A stretch of DNA of 64,000 nucleotides from Alloprevotella sp. (GTDB lineage Bacteria; Bacteroidota; Bacteroidia; Bacteroidales; Bacteroidaceae): the NCBI GenBank assembly GCA_017477205.1, contig JAFUXE010000009.1:1-64000 (forward strand), written 5' to 3'. Numbering within the stretch: the stretch's first letter is position 1; each line of letters starts with the position of its first letter. The notes beneath the pieces are model-generated. The model saw only the letters and a program-made list of their open reading frames with translations, did no database searches and had not been told where the DNA came from. Below are positions 7,882 to 16,654 of the stretch, in pieces. The translations under genes were made by a program, and so were the position numbers.

Positions 7882-9555
7882 TTACGAAAGGAAGAATAGG
7901 ACGATGAGCTGTGCCACGATGACGCGGGCAAACATGCAGAGCGGATAGACGGAAGTGTAGGCGATGCTTGTCTTCTCGTCGGGATAGGTGTCGTTGACGT
8001 ATTCGAGGGCTATCGGGTTGGCCATAGCTCCGCAGAGCATACCCGCCGTCGTGGAGAAGGGACGGCGGAAACAACGCATCGACACCCAGGCAAAGATGAC
8101 AACAGGAACGACGGCTACCAGCGCGCCGTACCCTATCCATCCGAGTGCAGCGGGGCGCATGACCGTCTCCAGGAACTGCGGCCCTGCGTCGAGCCCCAAG
8201 CAGGCGAGGTACGTCGAAAGGCCAAGGCTTCGGATGAGGCGGTTGGCGGATGTCGTCACGTAAGTCACCATGTGGAAACGAGGCCCGTAGGCACCGATGA
8301 GAATGCCCACGACGATAGGACCGCCGGCAAGGCCGAGGCGTATGGCATCGTTCATGCCGGGAATGGCTATCGGGATGTATCCTACAACAAGCCCGAGCAC
8401 CATTCCCACGAAGATGGTTATCATGTTGGGCTCTTCAAGCGCCCCTGCGGTGTTGCCAAGCTCCTCGGCAACCTTCGCGCAACTGCCGGCATCGCCGACC
8501 ACCGTCAGGCGGTCACCGAAGCGGAGCACGAGGTCGGGAGTGGCAACAAGCTGTATGCCGGCACGCTTCACGCGGCTGACGTTCACGCCGAAACGCTCCC
8601 GGAGACGCAGGGTGCCAAGATGCTTCCCGTTCACCTCCTTGCGCGTGATGAGGATGCGCTCGGAGACCAGATGGGCATCCAGAGCGTTCCAGTCGATGTC
8701 CGCTTTGTTCCAGTCGGTATTGTCGCGCTGGCCGAAGAATATCGTCAACGCCTTCATTTGCCTGGGATTCGTGATGACGAGGATGCGGTCGCCCTGTTCC
8801 AGCGTCGTCTTGGCCGTGGGAAGAATCACCTTTCCCGACCGCCATATACGGCTCGCCACGTAATTGCCGCTGCCAAGTTCCGCAGCCTCCGCAAGGGTCT
8901 TGCCGAAGACGGCGGGATTCGTCACCTCAAAGGAGGCGATGAAGGCTTCGTCGTCCTCGCCCTTTTCCTCCACGGCCTTGTGGTGGCGCAGCCAAACACG
9001 CACGGCGATGAGTGCAAAGATGACACCCACCATGCCCACGGGATAGGTGACGGCAAGCGACAGGGCGGCGGCAATGCCCTCGTGCGAATGTCCAAGCTGC
9101 GTGAGCTCCTGCTGGGCGGCAGCAAGGGCCGGCGTGTTGGTGGTGGCCCCACAGAGCACACCCATAGCCTCGCCGATAGAAATGGCACCCGTCCAAGCGG
9201 GTATCAGCGCCACAAGTGTCCCGAAGAGCACAAGCCCCAAACTAATCAGGCTCAGCGTCGTGCCGCCGTGGCGGAATGCGCTCACGAAACCGGGACCCAC
9301 CTGCAATCCAAGGACATAGACAAAGATGATGAGACCGAAGTCCTCGGCATACACCAGCATGTCGTGGTCTATTTCAAAGCCGAGGCTTCCCGCCAGGATG
9401 CCCACGAAGAATACAAACGCCACCCCCAGGCTTATGCCCTTGACGCGCAACTTTCCAAGCGCAAGTCCCAGAGCACAAACAAGGCTTATCAGCGTGACGG
9501 CCTTGATGGCGGGCAAGCCGAAGAGTACGGTGTCTATCCAGTGGATGAGGTTCAT
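7882..9555 (-). CDS. AspT/YidE-type transporter with RCK_C domains
   Basis: A 557-residue inner-membrane protein of the aspartate:alanine exchanger (AspT/YbjL/YidE) family. Two membrane halves, about residues 10-185 and 375-557 with five or six segments each, flank a cytoplasmic pair of TrkA-C/RCK_C domains (about 205-365). These include EVTNPAVFGKTLAEAAEL and RITRKEVNGKHLGTLRL. Membrane motifs include GAMGVLCGATTNTPALAAA and the matching AGMLCGAMANPIALEYV in the second half, the internal duplication typical of the family. The substrate is unknown. It lies 13 bp upstream of rpoN on the same strand. Confidence 0.85.
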   Translation of the reverse strand: MNLIHWIDTVLFGLPAIKAVTLISLVCALGLALGKLRVKGISLGVAFVFFVGILAGSLGFEIDHDMLVYAEDFGLIIFVYVLGLQVGPGFVSAFRHGGTTLSLISLGLVLFGTLVALIPAWTGAISIGEAMGVLCGATTNTPALAAAQQELTQLGHSHEGIAAALSLAVTYPVGMVGVIFALIAVRVWLRHHKAVEEKGEDDEAFIASFEVTNPAVFGKTLAEAAELGSGNYVASRIWRSGKVILPTAKTTLEQGDRILVITNPRQMKALTIFFGQRDNTDWNKADIDWNALDAHLVSERILITRKEVNGKHLGTLRLRERFGVNVSRVKRAGIQLVATPDLVLRFGDRLTVVGDAGSCAKVAEELGNTAGALEEPNMITIFVGMVLGLVVGYIPIAIPGMNDAIRLGLAGGPIVVGILIGAYGPRFHMVTYVTTSANRLIRSLGLSTYLACLGLDAGPQFLETVMRPAALGWIGYGALVAVVPVVIFAWVSMRCFRRPFSTTAGMLCGAMANPIALEYVNDTYPDEKTSIAYTSVYPLCMFARVIVAQLIVLFFLS

Positions 9556-9641
9556 TTCTTAGTTTTTTCTTTTGATAACATGGAAACTCCGGATCCAGAG
9601 AGCCCGGGGCATCCAGCCGAATACCCCGGGACATTCAGTCC

Positions 9642-11120
9642 TCAAAGCCTCCACGTGGCCCCATCACGCGTGTCCTTCACCTCGAAGCCAATTTCGCCGA
9701 GGCGGTCGCGGATGAGGTCGCTCGTGGCCCAGTCCTTGGCAGCCTTTGCCTTGGCGCGCACTTCGAGCAGGAGGTCAACGGCCTTTCCGAAGCTGTCCTC
9801 GCGGGCGGCACGCTCACCGTCTCCCCCACCCTGCGGCAGGAGGCCGAGGATGTCGAAGGCGAAGGTGTGGAACACACGGCTGAGGGCCTCCAAGCCCGCG
9901 GGCGTAATGGTCTGCTTGTGGTCGTAGAGGCTGTTGATGGTGCGGCAGGCATCGAAAAGGTGGCTGATGACAATGGGCGAGTTCAGGTCGTCGTCCATAG
10001 CATCGGTACATTTCTCCTCGAGCTCGCGGGCGAAAGCCTCGTCCAAGGCACCGCCTTCCGTGGGCTGTATGCGCTGGAGCGTTGCCACGGCCTCCATCAG
10101 GCGTTCCAGGCCTTTCTGGCTGGCTTGCAAGGCTTCATTGGAGAAATCGACGGTGCTGCGATAGTGCGCCTGAAGGATGAAGAAGCGTATCGTCATGGGG
10201 CTGTAAGCCTGCGTGAGATTTTTGTTCTCGCCACTGAAGAACTCGAAGAGCGTGATGAAGTTGCCGAGGCTCTTGCCCATCTTCTGCCCGTTGATGGTAA
10301 TCATGTTGTTGTGCATCCAGTAGTTCACCATCGGTTCTCCCTGCGATGCCACTGCCTGTGCAATCTCGCATTCATGGTGGGGGAACACGAGGTCCATGCC
10401 GCCGCCGTGGATGTCGAAACGCTTGCCGAGATACTTGCGTCCCATCGCCGTGCACTCGCAATGCCAGCCGGGAAAGCCGTCGCTCCAGGGCGAGGGCCAG
10501 CGCATGATGTGCTCAGGCTTCGCCTTCTTCCAGAGTGCGAAGTCCACCTGGTTACGCTTCTCGTCACCTCCTGCGAGGTCGCGGCTCTGGTTGATAACAT
10601 CTTCGAGGTTGCGGCCGGAGAGTACGCCGTAGTGATGCTTGCGGTTGTAGGCTTCAACGTCGAAATAGACACTACCGTCGCTCTCGTAGGCGAAGCCGTT
10701 GTCCATGATTTCCCTGACGAGCTCTTCCTGCTCAATGATATGTCCCGTGGCGTGCGGCTCGATGCTGGGCGGCAGCACATTCAGGCGCGCCATTGCCTCG
10801 TGGTAGCGGTTCGTATAGTACTGTGCCACTTCCATCGGCTCCAGTTGTTCAAGGCGTGCCTTCTTGGCGATTTTGTCGTCGCCCTCGTCGGCATCATGCT
10901 CCAGATGGCCCACATCCGTGATATTGCGGACATAGCGCACCTTGTAGCCGAGGTGCGTCAAGTAGCGGAACAACAGGTCGAAGGTGATGGCGGGACGTGC
11001 ATGTCCCAGATGCGGGTCACCATAGACGGTGGGGCCGCACACGTACATGCCTACCCTTCCCTCATGAATCGGGCGGAAGGGCTGCTTGCTGCGGCTCAGG
11101 GTATTGTATATGTAGAGCAT
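9642..11120 (-). CDS. cysS: Cysteinyl-tRNA synthetase
   Basis: CysRS, 492 residues, charges tRNA-Cys in the cytoplasm. Class I signatures are HLGH at residues 37-40 and KMGKSLGN, a usual variant of KMSKS. Zinc ligands include Cys28 in [10 protein letters not shown], and Cys and His in WHCECTAMG and [10 protein letters not shown]. The anticodon-binding region is at the C terminus. [13 protein letters not shown] stretch (9802-9840) lies in a region that varies among homologues and is encoded by C-rich DNA resembling the mfd repeats. The upstream spacer (11121-11187) contains CAATGGTCAAT and CTCGTTAACTCGTC-type repeats. Confidence 0.96.
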   Translation of the reverse strand: MLYIYNTLSRSKQPFRPIHEGRVGMYVCGPTVYGDPHLGHARPAITFDLLFRYLTHLGYKVRYVRNITDVGHLEHDADEGDDKIAKKARLEQLEPMEVAQYYTNRYHEAMARLNVLPPSIEPHATGHIIEQEELVREIMDNGFAYESDGSVYFDVEAYNRKHHYGVLSGRNLEDVINQSRDLAGGDEKRNQVDFALWKKAKPEHIMRWPSPWSDGFPGWHCECTAMGRKYLGKRFDIHGGGMDLVFPHHECEIAQAVASQGEPMVNYWMHNNMITINGQKMGKSLGNFITLFEFFSGENKNLTQAYSPMTIRFFILQAHYRSTVDFSNEALQASQKGLERLMEAVATLQRIQPTEGGALDEAFARELEEKCTDAMDDDLNSPIVISHLFDACRTINSLYDHKQTITPAGLEALSRVFHTFAFDILGLLPQGGGDGERAAREDSFGKAVDLLLEVRAKAKAAKDWATSDLIRDRLGEIGFEVKDTRDGATWRL

Positions 11121-11187
11121 ACGATTCTAAATTAAAAATTTCAATGGTCAATGGGCAACGAACAACGGCTCGTTACTCGTTAACTCG

Positions 11188-11802
11188 TCAACTAAAGAGT
11201 CCGAACAGTTGCGCGTCGATTTTATCCGTCACACGACTGAAGTCCTCGGGCTTACTCTCGAATTTCGTCGTGTCGCCGTCAACGATAATCAGCGGTCCCT
11301 GATAGGTGGCAATCCACTTCTCGTAGCGGTCGTTGAGTCCCTGGAGGTAGTCGATGCGGATGGACTTTTCAAATTCACGTCCGCGCTTCTGTATCTGCGA
11401 GACGATGTTGGGGATGGTACTGCGGATGTAAATCATCAGGTCGGGCAACTGAACGAGCGACATCATCAGGTCGAAGAGGTCGGAATAGTTCTGGAAGTCG
11501 CGGTCGCTCATCATACCCATCTCATGCAGGTTCGGGGCAAAGATGCGCGCATCCTCGAAGATAGTGCGATCCTGAATAATAACTTCCTGGCTCTTGCTGA
11601 TTTCCACCACTTCCTTGAAGCGCTTATTGAGGAAGTACACCTGCAAATTAAACGACCAGCGCTCCATGTCGGCGTAGAAGTCGTCCAGATAGGGATTGTG
11701 ATCCACGGGTTCGAAGCGCGGCGTCCACCCGTAGTGTTTTGATAGCATCTTGGTGAGCGTTGTCTTTCCGCTCCCGATGTTTCCGGCAATGGCGATATGC
11801 AT
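11188..11802 (-). CDS. Deoxynucleoside kinase, copy 1
   Basis: A 204-residue member of the deoxyadenosine/deoxyguanosine kinase family, which phosphorylates deoxynucleosides in salvage. The P-loop is GNIGSGKTT (about residues 7-15). The substrate and lid region includes VIIQDRTIFEDARIFAPNL with the DRT version of the DRS motif. The lid Arg residues are in QKRGREFEKSIRIDYL. The start at 11802 (MHIAIAGN) is preferred over an upstream ATG that would run through repeat DNA. It is a paralogue of the gene immediately upstream (11865-12494), with which it shares length and motif order. Tandem pairs of this family can have different base specificities. Confidence 0.9.
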   Translation of the reverse strand: MHIAIAGNIGSGKTTLTKMLSKHYGWTPRFEPVDHNPYLDDFYADMERWSFNLQVYFLNKRFKEVVEISKSQEVIIQDRTIFEDARIFAPNLHEMGMMSDRDFQNYSDLFDLMMSLVQLPDLMIYIRSTIPNIVSQIQKRGREFEKSIRIDYLQGLNDRYEKWIATYQGPLIIVDGDTTKFESKPEDFSRVTDKIDAQLFGLFS

Positions 11803-11803
11803 G

Positions 11804-11847
11804 GTTGAAAGTTGAAAGTTTTTACGTTGAAAGTTGAAAGTTCCTGA
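11804..11847. repeat. Two 22-bp units between the kinase genes
   Basis: GTTGAAAGTTGAAAGTTTTTAC (written here in two parts, GTTGAAAGTTGAAAG + TTTTTAC) at 11804-11825 is followed by a second unit, GTTGAAAGTTGAAAG + TTCCTGA, at 11826-11847. The period is exactly 22 bp with an inner 7-bp repeat. It fills almost the entire spacer between two paralogous genes. Confidence 0.7.
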
Positions 11848-11864
11848 GATTCCGGGAAAGCACG

Positions 11865-12494
11865 TCACTTCTCCCTTGGTGAGAACAGCCCGAACAGTTC
11901 GGAATCTATCTTGCTCACGACGCGGCTGAAGTCCTCGCGGACATGCTGGAAGTCCAGGTTGTCCGCGTCAAGAACGAGGAGGCGTCCCCGATATTTCTCG
12001 AAGATGAATTCCTCGTATAGTCGGTTGAGGTTTTCCAGGTAGTCAAGCGCGATGGCCTGCTCGTAGCTGCGGCCGCGCTTCTGGATGTTCTCTACCAGAT
12101 GCGGTACGCTGGCACGCAGGTATATCATCAAGTCAGGATACTTCGCCACCATCATCATTGACTCGAACAACTCCATGTAGCATTCAAAATCGCGGTCGCT
12201 GAGGTTCCCCATCTGGCGGTTGTTGGCGGCAAAGACATACACGCCCTCGAAGATGGAGCGGTCCTGAATAACCGTGTCGTCGCGATCAGCAATGGCCAGC
12301 AGGTCACGGAAACGCTCCTTCAGGAAAAAAACTTCCAGATTGAACGACCAGCGGCGTATGTCCCCATAGTAATCCTCAAGATAGGGATTCGTGTCCACCA
12401 CCTCGTAACGCGGCGTCCAGCCATAGTATTCGGCCAGCATCTCCGTCAACGTGGTCTTCCCGCTCCCCATGTTTCCCGATACGGCAATGTACAT
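11865..12494 (-). CDS. Deoxynucleoside kinase, copy 2
   Basis: A 209-residue deoxynucleoside kinase with P-loop GNMGSGKTT (about residues 7-15). It also carries the DRS motif VIQDRSIFEGVYVFAANN and the lid QKRGRSYEQAIALDYL. It is the first gene of the tandem pair. The MYIAVSGN start at 12494 matches the paralogue's N terminus. Sequence divergence within the nucleoside pocket (DDTVIQDRSIFEGVYVF against SQEVIIQDRTIFEDARIF) makes separate substrates plausible. A -7-like TATATTTG lies 29 bp upstream. Confidence 0.9.
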   Translation of the reverse strand: MYIAVSGNMGSGKTTLTEMLAEYYGWTPRYEVVDTNPYLEDYYGDIRRWSFNLEVFFLKERFRDLLAIADRDDTVIQDRSIFEGVYVFAANNRQMGNLSDRDFECYMELFESMMMVAKYPDLMIYLRASVPHLVENIQKRGRSYEQAIALDYLENLNRLYEEFIFEKYRGRLLVLDADNLDFQHVREDFSRVVSKIDSELFGLFSPREK

Positions 12495-12522
12495 CTGTGT
12501 GTCCTTTTTTTATATTTGGGTG

Positions 12523-12530
12523 CAAATATA
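12523..12530 (-). promoter_or_regulatory. Candidate -7 element for the kinase pair
   Basis: TATATTTG on the minus strand matches TAnnTTTG and lies 29 bp from the start codon at 12494. The -33 element is weak: the best TTG-like site is 24 bp further upstream. Confidence 0.5.
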
Positions 12531-12620
12531 CACAAAGTGTATAAAAATGGGGAACAATAGCCAAAAGAAAATACCTCTCCACAAGTTTTCAACTCCCAAA
12601 GAAGTTTACGCACCCTTCTG

Positions 12621-13706
12621 CTAAGAAAACTCCCGCCGCAATGGATAGTGGCTTCGCATCGCCTCAAACAGCTCGGGGTGGGCGCGCAGGACGAGCGTGT
12701 CGCACAGGGGATCGAACAGACGTAGGGGGGCGTACATGGCGTCCTCGGGAATATAGGAGAGAAAATGATGCGCCTCGCGAGGGAGGAGGCCGAAACCATA
12801 GGGACGATATTCGTAGCCTTCCGGCAGGTCGGGCGGAAGAATCGCGAAATCCCTGTCAAGGCCGAAATGCCGCGCCACGGCGGCCAGAGCCATTTGCGTG
12901 GCACGGGCCTTTCCATCGGCAGAATAGCCTGCAATGTGGGGCGTAGCCAAAAAGGCGCGACACAGAAGTTCGGGGGATATACGGGGCTCGTCCTCCCAAG
13001 TGTCCACCACGACGGCGCGTAAAACACCTTCGTCAAAGGCACGGACAAGCGACTCCGTGCATACGACCTCCCCGCGGCTCGTATTGACTATGACGGGGTG
13101 ACGGGAAGCCTCAGCGACAAGGCGGAAGAAGGGTTCGTCGGCCATGTGATACGTAGCATGCCTGCCTGTACGGGTCAGGGGTACATGGAAGGTGATGATA
13201 TCGGCATGGCGGATGACATCTTCCAAAGGGATGAAGCCGCTTTCCCCGCGATCGGCACGCGGCGGGTCGCATAGAAGAACCGACAGCCCCATCTTCCGTG
13301 CCATGCGCTCCACGCGGCTGCCGACGTGCCCCACGCCGACGATGCCCAGCGTTGTGGACACATCCAGACGCACCTTCCCGGACAAGGCGAGGCGCAAAAG
13401 AGCACTGTGCACATACTGCTCCACGCTGCCGGCATTGCAGCCGGGGCAGTTCGTCCAGGCAATGCCGCGACGGTGGAGGTAGGCGGTATCGAGGTGGTCG
13501 TAGCCGATGGTAGCCGTGGCAATGAAGCGGACGCGCGAACCTTCGAGCAGGGCGGCATCGCAGCGGGTGCGAGTGCGTACGACGAGAGCGTCGGCATCGC
13601 GGACGGCAGCGGACGTTATCTCAGCGGCAGGCAGAAAGTCAGCGCGTCCCAGCTGCTCAGCATAGGGACGCGCGTAGGGGATAGCAGCATCGACGACAAG
13701 CTTCAT
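12621..13706 (-). CDS. pdxB: Erythronate-4-phosphate dehydrogenase
   Basis: PdxB, 361 residues, oxidises 4-phosphoerythronate in the DXP-dependent vitamin B6 pathway. It is a D-2-hydroxyacid dehydrogenase. The NAD-binding motif GIVGVGHVGSRV lies at about residues 121-132. Substrate and catalytic residues follow in the order VNTSRGEVV (Arg), DTWEDEP (Glu) and ATPHIAGYS (His). The C-terminal dimerisation segment (about 285-361) is typical of PdxB and absent from SerA. The start codon overlaps the stop of the upstream DUF3108 gene as ATGA, so the two are translationally coupled. Confidence 0.92.
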   Translation of the reverse strand: MKLVVDAAIPYARPYAEQLGRADFLPAAEITSAAVRDADALVVRTRTRCDAALLEGSRVRFIATATIGYDHLDTAYLHRRGIAWTNCPGCNAGSVEQYVHSALLRLALSGKVRLDVSTTLGIVGVGHVGSRVERMARKMGLSVLLCDPPRADRGESGFIPLEDVIRHADIITFHVPLTRTGRHATYHMADEPFFRLVAEASRHPVIVNTSRGEVVCTESLVRAFDEGVLRAVVVDTWEDEPRISPELLCRAFLATPHIAGYSADGKARATQMALAAVARHFGLDRDFAILPPDLPEGYEYRPYGFGLLPREAHHFLSYIPEDAMYAPLRLFDPLCDTLVLRAHPELFEAMRSHYPLRREFS

Positions 13707-14509
13707 TTGACGATGGAGGTTTGCGGGTTGCGGGCTCCGCTGACGCTGCGGAGGTAGGCCTTGGCCGTTCCGAAGCGCAGGTTCAGGTCAAGACGCACGG
13801 GAAGGTGGTTCTTGTCGTCGGTGACGTAGAAGCGGACAATCTCCTTTTCCTTGCCCTTCTCCTTCTCCATATAGCTGAAGACAAGGCAACGGTAGGTTGT
13901 GTTGGAACCTTCCATCTTGAAGTTCTTCTTCCCCTGATAAACAAGGTAGCGCCACTCCGCATGCTTGCCCTCAGCCATGAGGAAGGGGATGCGCTGCCCC
14001 TGCTTATAGGAAGAGGCGTCGAAGGAACGTGCGCGCAGCATCATGCTGAGCATGTCATAGGCGCAGTTCTTGCCCTGGAAGGTTTTCTGCTTGGGCTGGT
14101 TCTGATTGCGGCGATAGTACATCTTGAGTGCACACTGCCCGGAGGGGTAGCTGTACCACACCTTTTCCTGCCGGAACGTGCCGCCCTCGTTGGCATCCTT
14201 CTGATAGTAGAGGGGGCAGAGGTTGAGATCGACGTAGGAGGTGAGCTTATCCTTCATCGTGAAATACTTCTCCGTCTTCTTCGAGGTCGTCGTGTTGAGC
14301 GTGGTACGGTAGGCTGGCTTTCCGCCGTACTGCGTCTGCGTGATGTTCCACGTTGCGCTGCCGACGTTCACCCATACGAACTTCCAGTTGAAAAAGAGGT
14401 CGTACTGCAAGGTCTCGCCGCTCTGGAAGGCGTTGTTCTTGGCACCGCACTGTGCGTGCATCTGCATGGACAGGCACGCTGCCATCAGTAGGATAAGAGC
14501 TTTCTTCAT
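13703..14509 (-). CDS. DUF3108 periplasmic protein
   Basis: A 268-residue exported protein with a signal peptide cleaved near MQMHAQ (residue about 19). The DUF3108 signature SGETLQYDLFFNWKFVWVNVG appears in two parts right after the signal (SGETLQYDLFF and WKFVWVNVG). Strand-rich sequence runs to the C terminus. No catalytic motif is visible and the family has no firm function. The ATG at 14509 starts a normal signal peptide; an ATG 14 codons upstream would bury it. The gene ends inside the pdxB start codon (ATGA). Confidence 0.75.
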   Translation of the reverse strand: MKKALILLMAACLSMQMHAQCGAKNNAFQSGETLQYDLFFNWKFVWVNVGSATWNITQTQYGGKPAYRTTLNTTTSKKTEKYFTMKDKLTSYVDLNLCPLYYQKDANEGGTFRQEKVWYSYPSGQCALKMYYRRNQNQPKQKTFQGKNCAYDMLSMMLRARSFDASSYKQGQRIPFLMAEGKHAEWRYLVYQGKKNFKMEGSNTTYRCLVFSYMEKEKGKEKEIVRFYVTDDKNHLPVRLDLNLRFGTAKAYLRSVSGARNPQTSIVK

Positions 14510-14617
14510 GTCGGTTGTTGTTGAAATATCTTTAATTGTGTCTGACACTGCTATGACGCGGCAGGCATACCCGCCGTTTAATCGGCTATCGTCAGGAGTG
14601 CCGTCTTTTAGGGACTT

Positions 14618-16552
14618 TTAACGCCGCTTGCGCTCGCGCTCGATGTTTTTCTCATGAGCCGACTGGCGGCGTTGCTGCTCCTTGGTCTTACGGAGTTCCG
14701 AGGGCTTCTGCCGCAAAGGGGAGAGAGCTTCCGTGTCCCAGGTAATCTCCGTGTCCCAGTTCTCGCGTATAACGAGTTTCTCGGGATAGTAGGTCACACG
14801 CTCGGGTTGACGCCGCTGCGCGTAGTCGCCCGTGTCCCAGCGGCCGTTGCCATTGCTATCGGAGAAAAGCCGGAGGTAGTAGTCACCGGGCTTCAGGTAG
14901 AAGAAGTCCGCGTGTCCGTCCTGCGCCGTCAGCTGTCCCACGACTTTCTCGCCGCTTTGCAGCAGCTGGACAACAATGGCGGTGGTGTCCGTGCCGATCA
15001 GCGTGACAAACAGGCTGCCGACGTCCTCCTCGGACGTGATGCGGAACTCGCGGCGCACAGGCTTGTTCACCTGCCCAGAGATGCCTTCGACGATGGCACT
15101 GTCCAGAGCCACCACGTAGCGCTGTCCGGGACGCCATTCTCCCTTGACGCGGAAGCCCTTGAGCCCCAAACGTTCAAGGCGCAACGGCACGGCGGTTTCC
15201 ACGCTGTCCACCAGAAGGCTGAGGTGTACCCCGGCCGTGTCCAGCCGCAGAAGGGGTTCCTCCGCAGCAAAGGACAGGTTCAGGTTGGGCGGCAGTACGC
15301 TGGGCACGTCTTCCTTCATCCGCAGGGCTGCAACGGGGCGCTCGTCGTGAGTGTAGTCGCCACGTTTGTGCCGCTTCTCCAGTTGCTTCTGCCACTTTTC
15401 CTCCTCCTTTTCCCGCTCCTTCTGAATACGCGCGTTCGTCATGCGCGGCACGACTTCCAGCGTGTCAGTATAGAGGAAACGCTCAAAGGTGCTGTCGTTC
15501 GTCATCTCGTAGGTATAGTAGATGCGCAAGGAGTCGTTGCCCGAGACGAGAGAGTCGAGAATCCAGTAGGTGATGGTGTCGTTCGTCTCGTTGCGCTCCT
15601 CAAGGAATACGCCCTCACTGTGACCGTTGACAAGTTCTATAGTCGGAGTGTGGGCAGAAGGCGCCGTGAAGTAGGTCGTGAAATGGTTGGGAACCTCACG
15701 CACCGTTTTCAGCAGGGTGCGCAGCGTGCTGGTTTCCGCGAAGGCGCGCAGCACGACGTCATCAGGCGTGAAATGGGTATAGGGTATCGTCTGTATGGAA
15801 TCCCAGCGCGTCGTGTCCGCCCAGACAGTGTCATAGCGGATGTCCGCAAAGCATCCCGTCGTCAACGTGTCATCAAGGAAGGCAAGCTGTTCTCCGCGAT
15901 CCCAATGGGCATTGCCGTCCATGTCCTTGAGAGCATAGATGCGGTATTGTCCCTGCCTGACTCCTTTCACGGCAAAGCGTCCCATGTCGTTGGTGCGTGC
16001 CACGCGAGAGAGGGGCTGCGTCTGGAAGGCGCTATCGGGAGCCTGCGCATCGTAGAGGCCCACAAGCATGCCCTTCACGGGCTCCAGCGTCTGCGCATCG
16101 ATGACGGTGCCGGCGACTTCCATCGTGTCCACCTCGCCGCCCGTGGAAAAGTAGTATGTGAATTGCCCCAAGGGGTTACCCTCCGTGGCGTCGGTGATGG
16201 CATCAGAGAAGTCAATGGTGTAGGTAGTGTTCGGCATCAGGGTGTCAAGGAGTTCTACGGACACCTTCCTGCCGCTAACCTTTATCTCGGGCATTTCCTC
16301 CTGCGGCGGCGAAACGACAATTTTCTCGGACGGGTTCTCGAGCTTCACGTTCTCACTAAACGTCAGCACAACCTTCTTGAGATGGTTGATGTCGGTCTCG
16401 CCTATCTGCGGCGACATGCCCACAAGGCGCGGAGGTTCCTCGTCGTAAGGGCCTCCGTCGGGGCCGCTGCCGGGGTTGGCGCAGGAAAGCAGGAAGAGCA
16501 GCATGAACACTGCCATGCCCGGAGTCCATTGTCCTATACTATTGTGCTTCAT
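14618..16552 (-). CDS. Ig-like (SbsA_Ig) domain lipoprotein
   Basis: A 644-residue lipoprotein, lipobox LLSC with Cys24. Residues about 40-135 form a bacterial Ig-like domain of the SbsA_Ig type (PRLVGMSPQIGETDI, then VVLTFSENVKL, VELLDTLMPNTTYTI). A carboxypeptidase-regulatory-like beta-sandwich follows at about 145-215 (VAGTVIDAQTLEPVKGMLVGL, shown in part). The second half is beta-rich with a charged coiled segment (KEREKEEEKWQKQLEKRHKR), and a further sandwich ends in YYLRLFSDSNGNGRWDTGDY. The extreme C terminus is strongly basic. It is a surface or periplasmic scaffold protein of unknown role. Confidence 0.8.
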   Translation of the reverse strand: MKHNSIGQWTPGMAVFMLLFLLSCANPGSGPDGGPYDEEPPRLVGMSPQIGETDINHLKKVVLTFSENVKLENPSEKIVVSPPQEEMPEIKVSGRKVSVELLDTLMPNTTYTIDFSDAITDATEGNPLGQFTYYFSTGGEVDTMEVAGTVIDAQTLEPVKGMLVGLYDAQAPDSAFQTQPLSRVARTNDMGRFAVKGVRQGQYRIYALKDMDGNAHWDRGEQLAFLDDTLTTGCFADIRYDTVWADTTRWDSIQTIPYTHFTPDDVVLRAFAETSTLRTLLKTVREVPNHFTTYFTAPSAHTPTIELVNGHSEGVFLEERNETNDTITYWILDSLVSGNDSLRIYYTYEMTNDSTFERFLYTDTLEVVPRMTNARIQKEREKEEEKWQKQLEKRHKRGDYTHDERPVAALRMKEDVPSVLPPNLNLSFAAEEPLLRLDTAGVHLSLLVDSVETAVPLRLERLGLKGFRVKGEWRPGQRYVVALDSAIVEGISGQVNKPVRREFRITSEEDVGSLFVTLIGTDTTAIVVQLLQSGEKVVGQLTAQDGHADFFYLKPGDYYLRLFSDSNGNGRWDTGDYAQRRQPERVTYYPEKLVIRENWDTEITWDTEALSPLRQKPSELRKTKEQQRRQSAHEKNIERERKRR

Positions 16553-16582
16553 CTTGTCGTTGAGAGGGAGGGATTGGAGTTG

Positions 16583-16654
16583 TCGGAATATTCGGAGTGT
16601 TCAGAATGTTCTGAGTGTTCGGAATTCTCGGAATAATCTGAGTAATCTGAAAAC
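16583..16654. repeat. Eight 9-bp tandem units
   Basis: The units TCGGAATAT, TCGGAGTGT, TCAGAATGT, TCTGAGTGT, TCGGAATTC, TCGGAATAA, TCTGAGTAA and TCTGAAAAC run without gaps. They abut the stop codon of the GH3-type gene (16654-16656). The array fills most of the spacer before the Ig-like lipoprotein gene. Confidence 0.8.
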
